A DNA stretch of 64,000 nt from Paenibacillus sp. FJAT-26967 (GCF_001541095.1 NZ_LMXH01000002.1:46847-110846), one strand, 5' to 3'. Shown: positions 36,005-44,889, counted from the first letter of the stretch. Numbers and translations: made by a program. The notes: generated by a model from the letters alone, not told the origin.

Positions 36005-37075
36005 ATGCAGGAAAGACGCTTGGAGAAGCTGCGGCAGACCATGCAGCAGAAGGGGCTTCCGGCTGTGCTTATTACAAGCAGTATCAACCGCAGGTATTTG
36101 ACCGGATTCACGGGAAGTGCCGGTGTGGTAGTCGTAACGAAGGAAAGCGCCGTGCTGCTGACTGATTTTCGCTATATGGTACAAGCCCCGCAGGAAGCTG
36201 CAGGGTATGAAGTAACGGACCACAAAGGGAAAATCGGCCAGACGGTACTTGGGATTTTGAACAAGCAGGGAATCAAGGCGATTGGTTTTGAAGAAAATGA
36301 CTTGACTTACGCCGGATACTCCAGCTATACTGACGATTTGCAAGGGGTTGAATTCATCCCTACCGGAGGAATTGTAGAGAAGCTTCGGGTGATCAAGGAT
36401 GACACGGAGCTTGCGATTATGCAGGAAGCCGCGGATCTGGCTGATCGCACATTCTCATACATACTTACGAGAATAAGAGCGGGTGTGTCGGAGAAACAGA
36501 TCGCCCTCGATATCGAGATGTTTATCCGTGAGAACGGAGGAACATCTTCCTCGTTCGATACGATCGTCGCTTCCGGCGAACGGTCGGCTCTGCCGCATGG
36601 CGTAGCAAGTGACCGGATTCTGCAGCAGGATGAATTCGTCAAATTGGATTTCGGTGCGCTGTACAAGGGGTATTGCTCCGATATTACCCGTACGGTCGTA
36701 CTCGGGAAGCCATCGGAGAAGCACAAGGAAATTTATGGCATCGTGCTTGAGGCCCAGTTGAACTGTGTCGATAATCTGCGCGCCGGTATGACAGGTTCAG
36801 AGGGCGACGCCCTCTGCCGTGACATTATCGCTCAGCACGGTTACGCAGACAACTTCGGACACAGCACAGGCCACGGACTTGGCATGGAAGTGCACGAGAA
36901 TCCACGCCTGGCCAAAGGCTACCCGGTTATCTTAGAACCGGGTATGGTGGTTACCGTTGAACCGGGCATTTACATTCCCGGCTTCGGGGGAGTCCGAATC
37001 GAAGATGACGTGATCATTGAACCGGAAGGAATCCGGCTGCTGACGCATTCTTCGAAAGAATTTATTACCATTTGA
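36005..37075 (+). CDS. yqhT: M24 family Xaa-Pro peptidase (YqhT)
   Basis: 356 residues. Creatinase-like N-terminal domain (MQEKGLPAVLI-type start, here MQQKGLPAVLITSSINRRYLTGFTG) and pita-bread C-terminal domain with the dinuclear metal ligands in KLDFGALYKGYCSDITRT, FGHSTGHGLGMEVHE and GMVVTVEPGIYIPGFGGVRIED. A cytoplasmic aminopeptidase, probably cutting X-Pro bonds. ATG 36005 follows AGGGTG. It lies directly before efp, the factor for translating polyproline, a conserved linkage. Confidence 0.93.
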   Translation: MQERRLEKLRQTMQQKGLPAVLITSSINRRYLTGFTGSAGVVVVTKESAVLLTDFRYMVQAPQEAAGYEVTDHKGKIGQTVLGILNKQGIKAIGFEENDLTYAGYSSYTDDLQGVEFIPTGGIVEKLRVIKDDTELAIMQEAADLADRTFSYILTRIRAGVSEKQIALDIEMFIRENGGTSSSFDTIVASGERSALPHGVASDRILQQDEFVKLDFGALYKGYCSDITRTVVLGKPSEKHKEIYGIVLEAQLNCVDNLRAGMTGSEGDALCRDIIAQHGYADNFGHSTGHGLGMEVHENPRLAKGYPVILEPGMVVTVEPGIYIPGFGGVRIEDDVIIEPEGIRLLTHSSKEFITI

Positions 37076-37099
37076 TTTATTCCAGGAGGGAATTTTAGC

Positions 37100-37657
37100 G
37101 TGGTATCAGTAAATGATTTTAAAACAGGATTGACCATTGTAGTAGACAACGATTTGTTTACCGTTATTGATTTTCAGCACGTTAAGCCGGGTAAAGGAGC
37201 TGCCTTCGTCCGCTCCAAACTGAAGAATCTCCGTAACGGCAACGTTGTGGAGAAAACTTTCCGTGCAGGCGAGAACGTAGGCCGTGCTCATATCGAGAAC
37301 CGTGAGATGCAGTATCTGTATGCAAGCGGATCTGAATACACGTTCATGGATACCGAGACGTATGACCAGATTTCCCTGGAAGAAAAACAGCTGAAATGGG
37401 AGCTGAACTTCCTTAAGGAAAACATGAACATCAACATCATGAGCTACCAGGGTGAAATTCTCGGAATCAACCTGCCGAACAGCGTTGAGCTCAAAGTTGT
37501 AGAAACCGAGCCAGGCGTAAAAGGCAACACGGCACAAGGTGCTACGAAAAGCGCGAAGGTCGAGACCGGCCTGAACGTACAAGTGCCTTTGTTCATTAAT
37601 GAGAATGATGTCCTTCTGATCGATACTCGTGAAGGCAAGTACATCTCCCGCGCTTAA
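37100..37657 (+). CDS. efp: Elongation factor P
   Basis: 185 residues, with all three EF-P domains. [12 protein letters not shown] carries the loop Lys (~32) that is 5-aminopentanolylated in Bacillus; no EpmA/EpmB is seen here. The end reads [23 protein letters not shown]. It rescues ribosomes stalled on polyproline. Start GTG 37100 follows GGAGGGAATTTTAGC. A terminator follows. Confidence 0.97.
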   Translation: MVSVNDFKTGLTIVVDNDLFTVIDFQHVKPGKGAAFVRSKLKNLRNGNVVEKTFRAGENVGRAHIENREMQYLYASGSEYTFMDTETYDQISLEEKQLKWELNFLKENMNINIMSYQGEILGINLPNSVELKVVETEPGVKGNTAQGATKSAKVETGLNVQVPLFINENDVLLIDTREGKYISRA

Positions 37658-37675
37658 GCCTAAGCCGCGACATAG

Positions 37676-37714
37676 AATCCTCCGCTTCCATGATGGAAGC
37701 CGGGGGATTTTTTT
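37676..37714 (+). terminator. Terminator after efp
   Basis: AATCCTCCGCTTCC and GGAAGCCGGGGGATT pair with a small internal bulge around ATGAT, followed by a run of seven T's in all. Confidence 0.85.
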
Positions 37715-37774
37715 GTAGAAAACCCTTATCTGGCAAGCCTTTCAGAATAAGTACATACCTATGAAACGTTTTCA

Positions 37775-37803
37775 TTGACGTTCAGAAATCATGAGGTTAA
37801 AAT
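37775..37803 (+). promoter_or_regulatory. Sigma-A promoter of the ABC transporter operon
   Basis: TTGACG (37775-37780), a 17-base spacer and TAAAAT (37798-37803). The ~75-base leader that follows shows no T-box or other known riboswitch. Confidence 0.65.
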
Positions 37804-37886
37804 GACAATAACGCTTTACAGGTTTCATGCTTTCGTGCAGTAAAACGTTAAATCAACCAATGGATAATTTTAGGGGGAAAAAGGAA

Positions 37887-38924
37887 ATGAAAGCGAAATT
37901 CAAATCATTCGCGACTATTCTGCTTGCGGCATCGCTCGTAACGGCGGCTGGCTGCGGCAAGCAGGCGTCACCGGAAGCTTCCGGTACAGCGAACACGCCT
38001 GCCGGCGATGGCAAGAAGGTCAAAATCGGTATTATGCAAATCGTCGAACATGCGTCACTGGACGCTGCGCGCCAAGGCTTTATTGCAGCTCTGAAAGATA
38101 ACGGCTATGAAGATAAAAAGAATGCCGAGATCGATTATCAGAATGCTCAGAATGATATGAATAACAATACGACCATTGCACAGAAATTTGCAGCGGATAA
38201 GAAAGATCTCGTACTCGGAGTAGCAACGCCGTCCGCCCTGGCTGCGGCGCAAACGTTGAAAGATACGCCTGTATTGTTTACCGCAGTGTCTGATCCGGTA
38301 GGAGCTAAACTGGTTAAGAGCATTGAGTCTCCGGGTGGCAATGTTACAGGTACATCCGATCTTGATCCGAAATCGGTTGATCAACTGACTGCATTCATCG
38401 CTAAGAACTTCCCTGCAATCAAGACAATCGGCATTGTTTCCAACGAAGGGGAGCAGAACTCCCAAGTCCAAGTGAAGCAGGCGGAAGCGGCTTTTGCCAA
38501 GAATAACATCAAGATGGTCAAAGCTTCTGCATCGAACAGCTCAGAAGTGAAGCAGGCCGCCGAATCACTGGTCGGCAAAGCGGATGCGCTGTATGTACCG
38601 CTGGACAACACGGTCGTATCGGCTCTGAAAGTTGTCGTTCAAGTGGCGGAGAAGAGCAAGAAGCCTTTGTTCGTAGGTGAGAATGATTCAGTCCAAGGCG
38701 GCGGATTCGCAGCATACGGCTCGAACTACTACGATCTTGGCTACACAACGGGCCTTCAGGCGGTAGAAATTCTGAAGAATGGCAAAAAGCCTGCGGATAT
38801 CCCGGTCGGCTATCCGAAGAAGCTGGATCTGGCCATTAACTTAAAAGCTGCCAAGAACATGGGGGTTGAAGTCACGGATGCTATGAAAGCGGAAGTGAAG
38901 GAGAAAGCTAACCTGTTTGAATAA
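37887..38924 (+). CDS. ABC transporter substrate-binding lipoprotein (TrpX type)
   Basis: 345 residues. Lipobox VTAAGCGK (Cys ~22), then a periplasmic-binding fold of the PF04392 type: KVKIGIMQIVEHASLDAARQGF, DLVLGVATPSALAAAQTLKDTPVLFTAVSDPVGA and DALYVPLDNTVVSA. Relatives that sit behind a tryptophan T-box are called TrpX, but no T-box is present here, so the ligand is open (an amino acid or other small aromatic compound). ATG 37887 follows AAAAAGGAA; the earlier ATG (37827) would bury the lipobox. Confidence 0.85.
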   Translation: MKAKFKSFATILLAASLVTAAGCGKQASPEASGTANTPAGDGKKVKIGIMQIVEHASLDAARQGFIAALKDNGYEDKKNAEIDYQNAQNDMNNNTTIAQKFAADKKDLVLGVATPSALAAAQTLKDTPVLFTAVSDPVGAKLVKSIESPGGNVTGTSDLDPKSVDQLTAFIAKNFPAIKTIGIVSNEGEQNSQVQVKQAEAAFAKNNIKMVKASASNSSEVKQAAESLVGKADALYVPLDNTVVSALKVVVQVAEKSKKPLFVGENDSVQGGGFAAYGSNYYDLGYTTGLQAVEILKNGKKPADIPVGYPKKLDLAINLKAAKNMGVEVTDAMKAEVKEKANLFE

Positions 38925-38930
38925 GAACAA

Positions 38931-38966
38931 TGACGGGCGGCTTCAATTATGAAGCCGTCCGTCATT
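38931..38966 (+). terminator. Hairpin between binding-protein and permease genes
   Basis: TGACGGGCGGCTTC-AATTAT-GAAGCCGTCCGTCA (one G-T pair) followed by TTTTAT. It probably reduces expression of the membrane genes relative to the binding protein. Confidence 0.75.
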
Positions 38967-38990
38967 TTATAACGAAACGGAGGGAGTTAC

Positions 38991-39911
38991 ATGGAGATTG
39001 ACTGGGGAACAGTGGCACAAGGATCTCTGGAACTCGGATTGTTCTTTGCCATTATGGCACTTGGCGTATATATTACTTTCAGAATCCTGGACTTTCCGGA
39101 TCTGACCGTAGACGGGAGTTTTACGACGGGCGCTGCCATCTCGGCTGTCCTGATTACGGCAGGAGTTTCGCCGCTCTTGGCAACCCTTGCCGCTTTCGGC
39201 GGTGGTGCGGTTGCGGGCCTTCTGACAGGCCTTCTTCATACGAAAGGCAAAATCAATGCATTGTTGTCGGGAATTTTGATGATGATTGCTCTTCATTCCA
39301 TAAATTTAAGGATCATGGGCAAGGCCAATATTTCGCTATTAGGCTCGGATGTTCTGCTAAGCAGCGAATCCATCCTCTATATCATGCCTTTTGTAGTAAT
39401 ACTAATCAAGCTAGCGCTCGACTGGTTTCTTCATACCGAAATGGGCCTTGCTCTTCGTGCAACGGGAGATAATAAGCGGATGATTCGCAGCTTTGGTGTG
39501 AACACAGACAATACCATTATACTTGGCGTGGCTCTCTCAAACGGACTCGTTGCATTATCGGGGGCACTAATTGCCCAGTATCAAGGGTTCTCAGATAGCC
39601 AGATGGGCGTGGGCATGATCGTAATCGGTCTGGCTTCCGTTATTATCGGTGAAGCTTTATTCGGTGCCCGTACTATTATTTGGGCTACTCTGGCTGTAGC
39701 ATTGGGAGCCATATTGTATCGCTTTGTCGTTGCGATTGCCCTTCAGATCGGTGTGGAATCAACCGACATGAAGCTGATGACCGCTCTGATTGTAATTGTC
39801 GCATTGACGCTTCCGATGTTTCAGAGAACGTGGAAGCAGAAAGCGGTTATCCGCAAGCGCAAAGCTGAACTGGCCAAGAAAGGCGGGGGTATGAACCATG
39901 CTTCACATTGA
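38991..39911 (+). CDS. ABC transporter permease (TrpY type)
   Basis: 306 residues with about eight membrane helices of the branched-chain-amino-acid/ribose permease superfamily. FRILDFPDLTVDGSFTTGAA and LRATGDNKRMIRSFGVNTD are characteristic of this permease group. It ends in a basic tail (KRKAELAKKGGG). Start ATG 38991 follows ACGGAGGGAGTTAC. It overlaps the ATPase gene by 14 bases. Confidence 0.88.
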   Translation: MEIDWGTVAQGSLELGLFFAIMALGVYITFRILDFPDLTVDGSFTTGAAISAVLITAGVSPLLATLAAFGGGAVAGLLTGLLHTKGKINALLSGILMMIALHSINLRIMGKANISLLGSDVLLSSESILYIMPFVVILIKLALDWFLHTEMGLALRATGDNKRMIRSFGVNTDNTIILGVALSNGLVALSGALIAQYQGFSDSQMGVGMIVIGLASVIIGEALFGARTIIWATLAVALGAILYRFVVAIALQIGVESTDMKLMTALIVIVALTLPMFQRTWKQKAVIRKRKAELAKKGGGMNHASH

Positions 39912-40692
39912 TGATGTAACCAAAATATTCAACCCCGCCACACCCGATGAGAAGGTTGCGCTGTCCGATATCCATCTTCATTTGAATCCGGGCGATTTCG
40001 TAACCGTGATCGGCAGTAACGGCGCGGGGAAATCGACGCTGATGAATATCATTTCTGGCGTCATGCAGCCTGACTACGGGGTAGTCCGTATCGAAGGCAA
40101 CGATATTACGAACCTTCCGGAGCACAGAAGAAGCCGCTGGGTCGGCCGCGTTTTCCAAGATCCGATGGCAGGTACGGCGCCGTCCATGACCATCCAGGAG
40201 AACTTGGCGATGGCCTATTCACGCGCAGGCAAGCGGGGGTTTGGTCTCGGTGTGACGAAGCAGAGAAAGCTTGCGTTCAAAGAGCACCTGGAGCGGCTCG
40301 GTATCGGCCTGGAGAACCGTCTCACGGCCAAGGTCGGCCTTCTCTCGGGGGGAGAAAGGCAGGCGCTCAGTCTGCTTATGGCGACTTTCACACAGCCGAA
40401 CATTCTGCTGCTGGATGAGCATACGGCGGCGCTCGATCCTGCAAGAGCCGAACTGATCACCAGGTTGACTCACCAGATCGTCAGCGAGTCCCGGTTGACT
40501 ACACTGATGGTCACCCACAACATGGAGCAGGCGATTCGTCTGGGCAACCGGTTGATCATGATGGACAAAGGGCGCATCATTCTGGACATACCTGCAGAAT
40601 CCAAACAGGATCTGACGGTAGAGAAACTTCTGCGTGAGTTCGAGAAAATTCGCGGAGAGAAATTTGTGGATGACCGGGTCGTATTGGGTTGA
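39898..40692 (+). CDS. ABC transporter ATP-binding protein (TrpZ type)
   Basis: 264 residues. Walker A GSNGAGKSTLMN, Q-loop VFQDPM, signature LLSGGERQALSLLMA, Walker B ILLLDEHTAALDP and MVTHN. The Walker B/D-loop reads DEHTAALD with His in place of the usual Pro, as in this transporter subfamily. It powers the upstream permease. Last gene of the three-gene operon; no strong T-run terminator follows. Confidence 0.9.
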   Translation: MLHIDDVTKIFNPATPDEKVALSDIHLHLNPGDFVTVIGSNGAGKSTLMNIISGVMQPDYGVVRIEGNDITNLPEHRRSRWVGRVFQDPMAGTAPSMTIQENLAMAYSRAGKRGFGLGVTKQRKLAFKEHLERLGIGLENRLTAKVGLLSGGERQALSLLMATFTQPNILLLDEHTAALDPARAELITRLTHQIVSESRLTTLMVTHNMEQAIRLGNRLIMMDKGRIILDIPAESKQDLTVEKLLREFEKIRGEKFVDDRVVLG

Positions 40693-40783
40693 CGGTAAAT
40701 CTCTTCTTTCATGAAAATGAAGAAGATATGCCTCTAACAAGATCGATTTAATGAGAAAAACCTTCGTATTATAAGAAATTCAA

Positions 40784-40852
40784 GAGGAAAAGCCATGTTT
40801 ACAACTAAAACACCTTTTCCTCTCCCACATTTCCGAACGTTTATGCTATAAT
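40784..40852 (+). promoter_or_regulatory. Hairpin and extended -10 promoter before lysC
   Basis: GAGGAAAAG (40784-40792) pairs with CTTTTCCTC (40814-40822), possibly the end of the ABC operon transcript. TGCTATAAT (40844-40852) is an extended -10; no clear -35. A start near 40859 leaves a leader of only ~36 bases, too short for the lysine riboswitch that controls lysC in Bacillus. Confidence 0.5.
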
Positions 40853-40894
40853 GATCTACAATTATTCATTTGCAAGGATAGGGAGTGAACAGGG

Positions 40895-42151
40895 TTGTCT
40901 TTAATTGTGATGAAATTCGGCGGCAGCTCCGTAGGCGATGCCGAGCGGATGAAACGTGTAGCCAAGCGGATTGTAGACCGCAAAAGAGAAGGACACCAAT
41001 GCGTCATCGTTGTTTCGGCAATGGGCGATACGACGGATGATCTGATTGATCTGTCCAAGCAGATTTACGATGGAACTCCCCCGGCCAGAGAGATGGATAT
41101 GCTATTGAGTACGGGCGAGCAGGTATCGGTTTCCCTTCTGTCCATGGCGATACAAAGCCTCGGCGAGCCGGCTGTCTCTTATACCGGATGGCAGAGCGGT
41201 ATGATTACCGAAGATGTACACGGCAAGGCGCGCATTACCGATATCCAGCCTCACCGTCTGCGCAAAGCTCTGGATCGCGATGCGGTTGTGATTGTAGCGG
41301 GCTTCCAGGGGATGACAGAGGACGGGGAAATTACTACGCTCGGACGCGGCGGCTCGGATACGACAGCTGTGGCTCTTGCGGCGGCTATTGAGGCCGACCT
41401 GTGCGAAATTTACACAGACGTGGACGGGATCTATTCCACGGATCCGCGTGTCGTTAAGAATGCCCGTAAATTGAAAGAAATTTCTTACGATGAAATGCTG
41501 GAGCTTGCCAACCTGGGAGCAGCGGTTCTTCATCCGAGAGCTGTAGAATATGCGAAAAATTACAATGTAGCACTTGTCGTTCGTTCAAGTTTTACGCTGA
41601 ACGAAGGCACGTCTGTCAAGGAGGAAGCGGAGATGGAACAAGGAATCGTCGTACGTGGCATCGCATTCGATAAAAATGTCGCAAGAATTAGCATTTTGGG
41701 CGTACCGGACAAACCCGGCCAACTGGCGAAGGTATTTACTTCGCTTGCGGCAGAGCAAATCGATGTGGATATCATCGTACAGAGCGGCGTCCTCAATGGC
41801 CTGGCCGATTTCTCGTTCTCTGTGTCTCTCTCCGACCGTGACAGAGCGCTTCAAACGATCGAGAACATCAAAGGTGAAATCGGATACCGCGATGTGACTT
41901 CCGAGGGCGATCTCGTCAAAATCTCGATCGTCGGAGCCGGCATGGTCAGCACACCGGGTGTGGCGGCCAAAATGTTCGACGAGCTGTCAAAGATCGGTGT
42001 CAGCATTAACATGGTCTCGACTTCCGAGATTAAGATTTCCTGCGTCATTGACGGCAAGCAGCTGACTCAGGCTGTTCAGGTGCTTCACACTGCTTACGGC
42101 CTTGATACGCAGGAGCAGGTTTATGTCGGCGGTCCTCAAGACCGGCGCTAA
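40895..42151 (+). CDS. lysC: Aspartate kinase (aspartokinase II type)
   Basis: 418 residues. Kinase domain (MKFGGSSVGDAERMK; GRGGSDTTAVALAAAIEADLCEIYTDVDG) followed by two ACT regulatory domains (~265-335 and ~345-410). It phosphorylates aspartate, the first step to lysine, threonine, methionine and diaminopimelate. Start is TTG 40895 with AGGGAGTG 8-9 bases before it. An internal in-frame ATG (codon 247) has its own strong ribosome site, so a C-terminal beta subunit is probably also made, as in Bacillus LysC. No dapA or asd is nearby. Confidence 0.95.
   Translation: MSLIVMKFGGSSVGDAERMKRVAKRIVDRKREGHQCVIVVSAMGDTTDDLIDLSKQIYDGTPPAREMDMLLSTGEQVSVSLLSMAIQSLGEPAVSYTGWQSGMITEDVHGKARITDIQPHRLRKALDRDAVVIVAGFQGMTEDGEITTLGRGGSDTTAVALAAAIEADLCEIYTDVDGIYSTDPRVVKNARKLKEISYDEMLELANLGAAVLHPRAVEYAKNYNVALVVRSSFTLNEGTSVKEEAEMEQGIVVRGIAFDKNVARISILGVPDKPGQLAKVFTSLAAEQIDVDIIVQSGVLNGLADFSFSVSLSDRDRALQTIENIKGEIGYRDVTSEGDLVKISIVGAGMVSTPGVAAKMFDELSKIGVSINMVSTSEIKISCVIDGKQLTQAVQVLHTAYGLDTQEQVYVGGPQDRR
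41618..41635 (+). promoter_or_regulatory. Internal ribosome-binding site and start for the LysC beta subunit
   Basis: AAGGAGG (41618-41624), an 8-base gap and ATG (41633-41635) in frame at codon 247 of lysC. The product would begin MEQGIVVRG and hold just the two ACT domains (~172 residues), like the beta chain of B. subtilis aspartokinase II. Confidence 0.75.
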
Positions 42152-42212
42152 CTCAAGAAGTGCAGGCCATGCGCGGCCTGACAACCTATAGATTTAAAAG
42201 CGGTATAAAAGA

Positions 42213-42251
42213 AGTGCCGATCATGTCGTAATGACTGATCGGCACTTTTTT
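42213..42251. terminator. Terminator after lysC
   Basis: AGTGCCGATCA (42213-42223) pairs perfectly with TGATCGGCACT (42236-42246), then TTTTT. It lies between lysC and the convergent DUF441 gene. Confidence 0.88.
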
Positions 42252-42276
42252 AATGGGAAGAATAGACAGGTGAGCG

Positions 42277-42747
42277 TCAGGAGATCCGGTCTGAAATAAA
42301 CGTGAAGATTTTGAGAAGCACCGCCGTAATACCTGCCGCCATCAGGGGGCCGACCGGTATTCCGCGCATAAAAACGATGCCGATAATAGAGCCGATTACA
42401 AGCCCCACGATAAGCTGAGGGTCTATTTTGAGCAGATCGAGCCCTTTTCCGTTCATATAAGTAGCGATGGCGCCGCCGGATAAAGCGAGAATGCCGGGCC
42501 AGGTCGTGAAGACGGTCAGAACGTCCTTGTAGGAGATCCGTTCGCTTGCAAAAGGCACCAGAACCCCCATCGTCAGAAAAAGCAGACCGAGCTCAAGTCC
42601 CCTGCGCTCAATTGCGGGTAGAAAACGGTCAAGGTTGATCAGCTTGACGACCAGCAAAATACATGCGGCCGTTGTGATGATGGGGGAACGGCCGATCATT
42701 CCGACTATGATGAGAATAACGAGCAGCAAATCTCCGTTCATTTTCAT
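42277..42747 (-). CDS. DUF441 family membrane protein
   Basis: 156 residues and about four membrane helices. [46 protein letters not shown] and [28 protein letters not shown] match the DUF441 (YeaL-like) family of unknown function. It lies downstream of comA-comB on the same strand, 47 bases after the comB stop, and may be co-transcribed with them. Confidence 0.88.
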   Translation of the reverse strand: MKMNGDLLLVILIIVGMIGRSPIITTAACILLVVKLINLDRFLPAIERRGLELGLLFLTMGVLVPFASERISYKDVLTVFTTWPGILALSGGAIATYMNGKGLDLLKIDPQLIVGLVIGSIIGIVFMRGIPVGPLMAAGITAVLLKIFTFISDRIS

Positions 42748-42794
42748 GCCCCTTGTACCAGTCTTTCTTCATTGTATGAAGAGTTGGACGGGTT

Positions 42795-43532
42795 TTAGAA
42801 CGGCATAGGCTGATGCTCGGCCAGCGGGACAAGTGCGGCTCCGGATAGCACCGGGACCAGGCGGCTTGTGTCAGCGCGGGCAGAGTATTCCAGATCTGCC
42901 CGGAAGCCAAGGCCGGCAAGCCGTCTGCCGTTATCGGAGTCCTCCAAGGCTTCGGCCAGTTGTCCGGCATGCCGCGTGTAGCAGGCCGCCATGGCCCTGC
43001 CGAAGTCGCAGATGCTTAGAGTGCTGCCGCTGCCGGATGAGAGCAGATGGGATACGATCTGACCGGCGCAGAGCCCATCCTCCAGGCAGAAGGCGCCCCG
43101 GGTGCCCGCGCACAGAATGACCACATCCCGCTGCCAAGCCAGGGCCGCCTCGGCGCAGGCGGCTCCGTTGAGCAAAGAGGCGGCCGCTACATGCCTGGCT
43201 TGCAAAGCTTTATGCAGCGCGAGAGTTCCGTTCGTGGTCGTCAGAATGACGCGTCTTCCTTCCACGGTAGCGGGAGTATATTCAAGCGGTGAATTGCCCA
43301 GATCAAAGCCTGCAATACGCTCGCATCCCCGTTCACCGCCAAGCACATCCCCCAGTGTATGAAGCTTCCAAGCCTCTTCTACGGTTTCCACCGGAACCAC
43401 ACAGCTGCTGCCGCTGCCGAGTGCAGCCAGCATTGTCGTGGTAGCTCTGAGTACGTCTATGACCAGAACGGTCTTGCCGGTAAGATCTTGCGGGTGCACC
43501 GAAGTGAGAACAGGAATGACGTCAATCCGCAT
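42795..43532 (-). CDS. comB: 2-phosphosulfolactate phosphatase
   Basis: 245 residues. VLVIDVLRATTTMLAALGSG, NTNGTLAL-type motif (here LTTTNGTLALHKA), LCAGTRGAFCLEDGLCAG and the C-terminal LAGLGFRADLEYSAR define the ComB family. It removes phosphate from 2-phospho-3-sulfolactate, giving sulfolactate. The start overlaps the 3' end of comA by 11 bases. The gene is GC-rich relative to its neighbours. Confidence 0.93.
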   Translation of the reverse strand: MRIDVIPVLTSVHPQDLTGKTVLVIDVLRATTTMLAALGSGSSCVVPVETVEEAWKLHTLGDVLGGERGCERIAGFDLGNSPLEYTPATVEGRRVILTTTNGTLALHKALQARHVAAASLLNGAACAEAALAWQRDVVILCAGTRGAFCLEDGLCAGQIVSHLLSSGSGSTLSICDFGRAMAACYTRHAGQLAEALEDSDNGRRLAGLGFRADLEYSARADTSRLVPVLSGAALVPLAEHQPMPF

Positions 43533-44376
43533 GTACTTCGAACCCTTCGCCCTGGATTAACTTGCAGGGATCACACGGATGATCGCCCAATTGGAAGGTA
43601 TCGGAACGAAGCCCCCTGCGCAGCGCCTCCAGAGAAATGATGTCGGCAGGGGCAATATTGCCCAAATGGACACCCGGTCCGAGGATTTCCAGCAGGCGGA
43701 TTTGCTGGTTCTTAAGCGGAGCTTCCCATAGAAGGACTTCGGGCCCCGGAACCTTCTTCAGCACATGCAGGAGCTCTTGATCCTTGCACGAGCCCTCTTC
43801 GTCGAAGATGCCGACACCGACACCAGATTCCCTCGCTTCGATAGTTACCAGCTCCGCTCCCATCCCGATATCCCCGCTAATTGTCGTAACAAGTTCATCG
43901 ACTTCAACAGAAGAACCCCAGCATTTTTTACCGTATTCCGTTACGACCTTCAAGCCCGCCTGAATTCCACGGACGATAAGTTCGCTTCGCTGGGTACGAT
44001 CCATGTCGATCGTGCCGTCAGAAATTTCGACACAAGTAAATCCGAGAGAAGTAACCGTGTCGAAAAAAGAAGAAACAAGTCCGCTGCGCACAGCGACTTC
44101 GAGAAAGGTACCTCCCGGATAAATATCAATGCCATATTCCTTCGCCATTTCAATCTTTCGCCGGAGCATCTCCCCCGGATAGAGGGCCGAGGTTCCGAAG
44201 CCTAACTTAATATAATCTACATGTTCTCCCGCCGACTGAAGCAGGTCCTCGTATGCATGGAGTCCGAGGCCTTTGTCCATCACCATTGTTTTTCCGAGAG
44301 TTCTCGGCTTGGCCTGACGAATTCCCGTCGGATCGGCGAGAGTCGGATGCCACTTTTTGCAAGAAGTTCCTTCCAT
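43522..44376 (-). CDS. comA: Phosphosulfolactate synthase
   Basis: 284 residues. A TIM-barrel with TMVMDKGLGLHAYEDLL, YIKLGFGTSALYP, YPGGTFLEVAV and EISDGTIDM joins sulfite to phosphoenolpyruvate, forming 2-phospho-3-sulfolactate. With ComB it yields 3-sulfolactate, which Bacillus accumulates in spores; the archaeal coenzyme M genes comC-E are absent. Start ATG 44376 has GAGGTGAG upstream. First gene of the comA-comB(-DUF441) unit, next to the spoIIIA operon, which fits a sporulation role. Confidence 0.93.
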   Translation of the reverse strand: MEGTSCKKWHPTLADPTGIRQAKPRTLGKTMVMDKGLGLHAYEDLLQSAGEHVDYIKLGFGTSALYPGEMLRRKIEMAKEYGIDIYPGGTFLEVAVRSGLVSSFFDTVTSLGFTCVEISDGTIDMDRTQRSELIVRGIQAGLKVVTEYGKKCWGSSVEVDELVTTISGDIGMGAELVTIEARESGVGVGIFDEEGSCKDQELLHVLKKVPGPEVLLWEAPLKNQQIRLLEILGPGVHLGNIAPADIISLEALRRGLRSDTFQLGDHPCDPCKLIQGEGFEVHAD

Positions 44377-44555
44377 GTCGTCTCACCTCGATGTTGGTCC
44401 CTTAAGGGGTAAACTTCGTGTTCATCTTATGCGCTTACGCAGGGGTATGTGCGGAGTATGCCTAAAAACAGACAGGCCCGCATATGGTGAATCAACGGGC
44501 GATTTTCGAGGGAAGCGGGCTTAGATCGCGGGATGAATTGTAAAGAGGTGATCAT

Positions 44556-44822
44556 ATGCTGAATAAAATTGTCCTTACCATGGCGTCTCTGCGCTTGTTT
44601 TCCGGCACGCTGGAAATTGCGGCCGCTCTTATTATGCTGCGTTTTAATCAGATCGAGAAGGCGCTGCTCGTGAATACGGGGCTTGCTTTGGCTGGCCCGC
44701 TTATCTTGTTGTCTACAACTACCATTGGATTAGTCGGCATTGCAGAGAAGCTTTCTTTTGGCAAAATGCTGTGGGTAGTGGCCGGAGTCAGCTGTATTTT
44801 TATAGGGATTCTGAAGAAGTAA
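44556..44822 (+). CDS. yqhV: YqhV family membrane protein
   Basis: 88 residues with about three hydrophobic segments (LRLFSGTLEIAAALIMLRFNQIEKALLVNTGLALAGPLILLSTTTIGLVGIA; WVVAGVSCIFIGIL). Size, the RLFSG start and position directly before spoIIIAA match YqhV (DUF2619). The function is unknown. RBS AAAGAGGTGATCAT. The 180-bp gap before it holds a hairpin (GCCCGC ... GCGGGC-like near 44473-44500) and no gene. Confidence 0.85.
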   Translation: MLNKIVLTMASLRLFSGTLEIAAALIMLRFNQIEKALLVNTGLALAGPLILLSTTTIGLVGIAEKLSFGKMLWVVAGVSCIFIGILKK

Positions 44823-44825
44823 GGC

Positions 44826-44853
44826 GCATAAACGGGCAGGCTGGGCATACATA
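44826..44853 (+). promoter_or_regulatory. Candidate sigma-E promoter of spoIIIA
   Basis: GCATAAA (44826-44832), a 13-base spacer and CATACATA (44846-44853) fit the mother-cell sigma-E consensus (kmATAww, N13-15, CATACANT) with a mismatch at the last -10 base. It starts just after the yqhV stop, 37 bases before spoIIIAA. Confidence 0.6.
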
Positions 44854-44889
44854 TGGTTGTAGAAGACAGGACAACCCGGAGGAACGCTT

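Noticed and set aside
37804-37886. Tryptophan T-box before the TrpX-type gene
   Set aside because: The leader is short and lacks the TGGNACCGCG motif and a terminator.
40693-40894. Lysine riboswitch before lysC
   Set aside because: The extended -10 at 40844-40852 leaves only ~36 bases of leader and no L-box elements were found further upstream.
44377-44470. Sigma-E promoter before comA
   Set aside because: A CATAAGAT-like -10 with ACATACC 12 bases upstream deviates at several positions and spacing is short; not strong enough to list.
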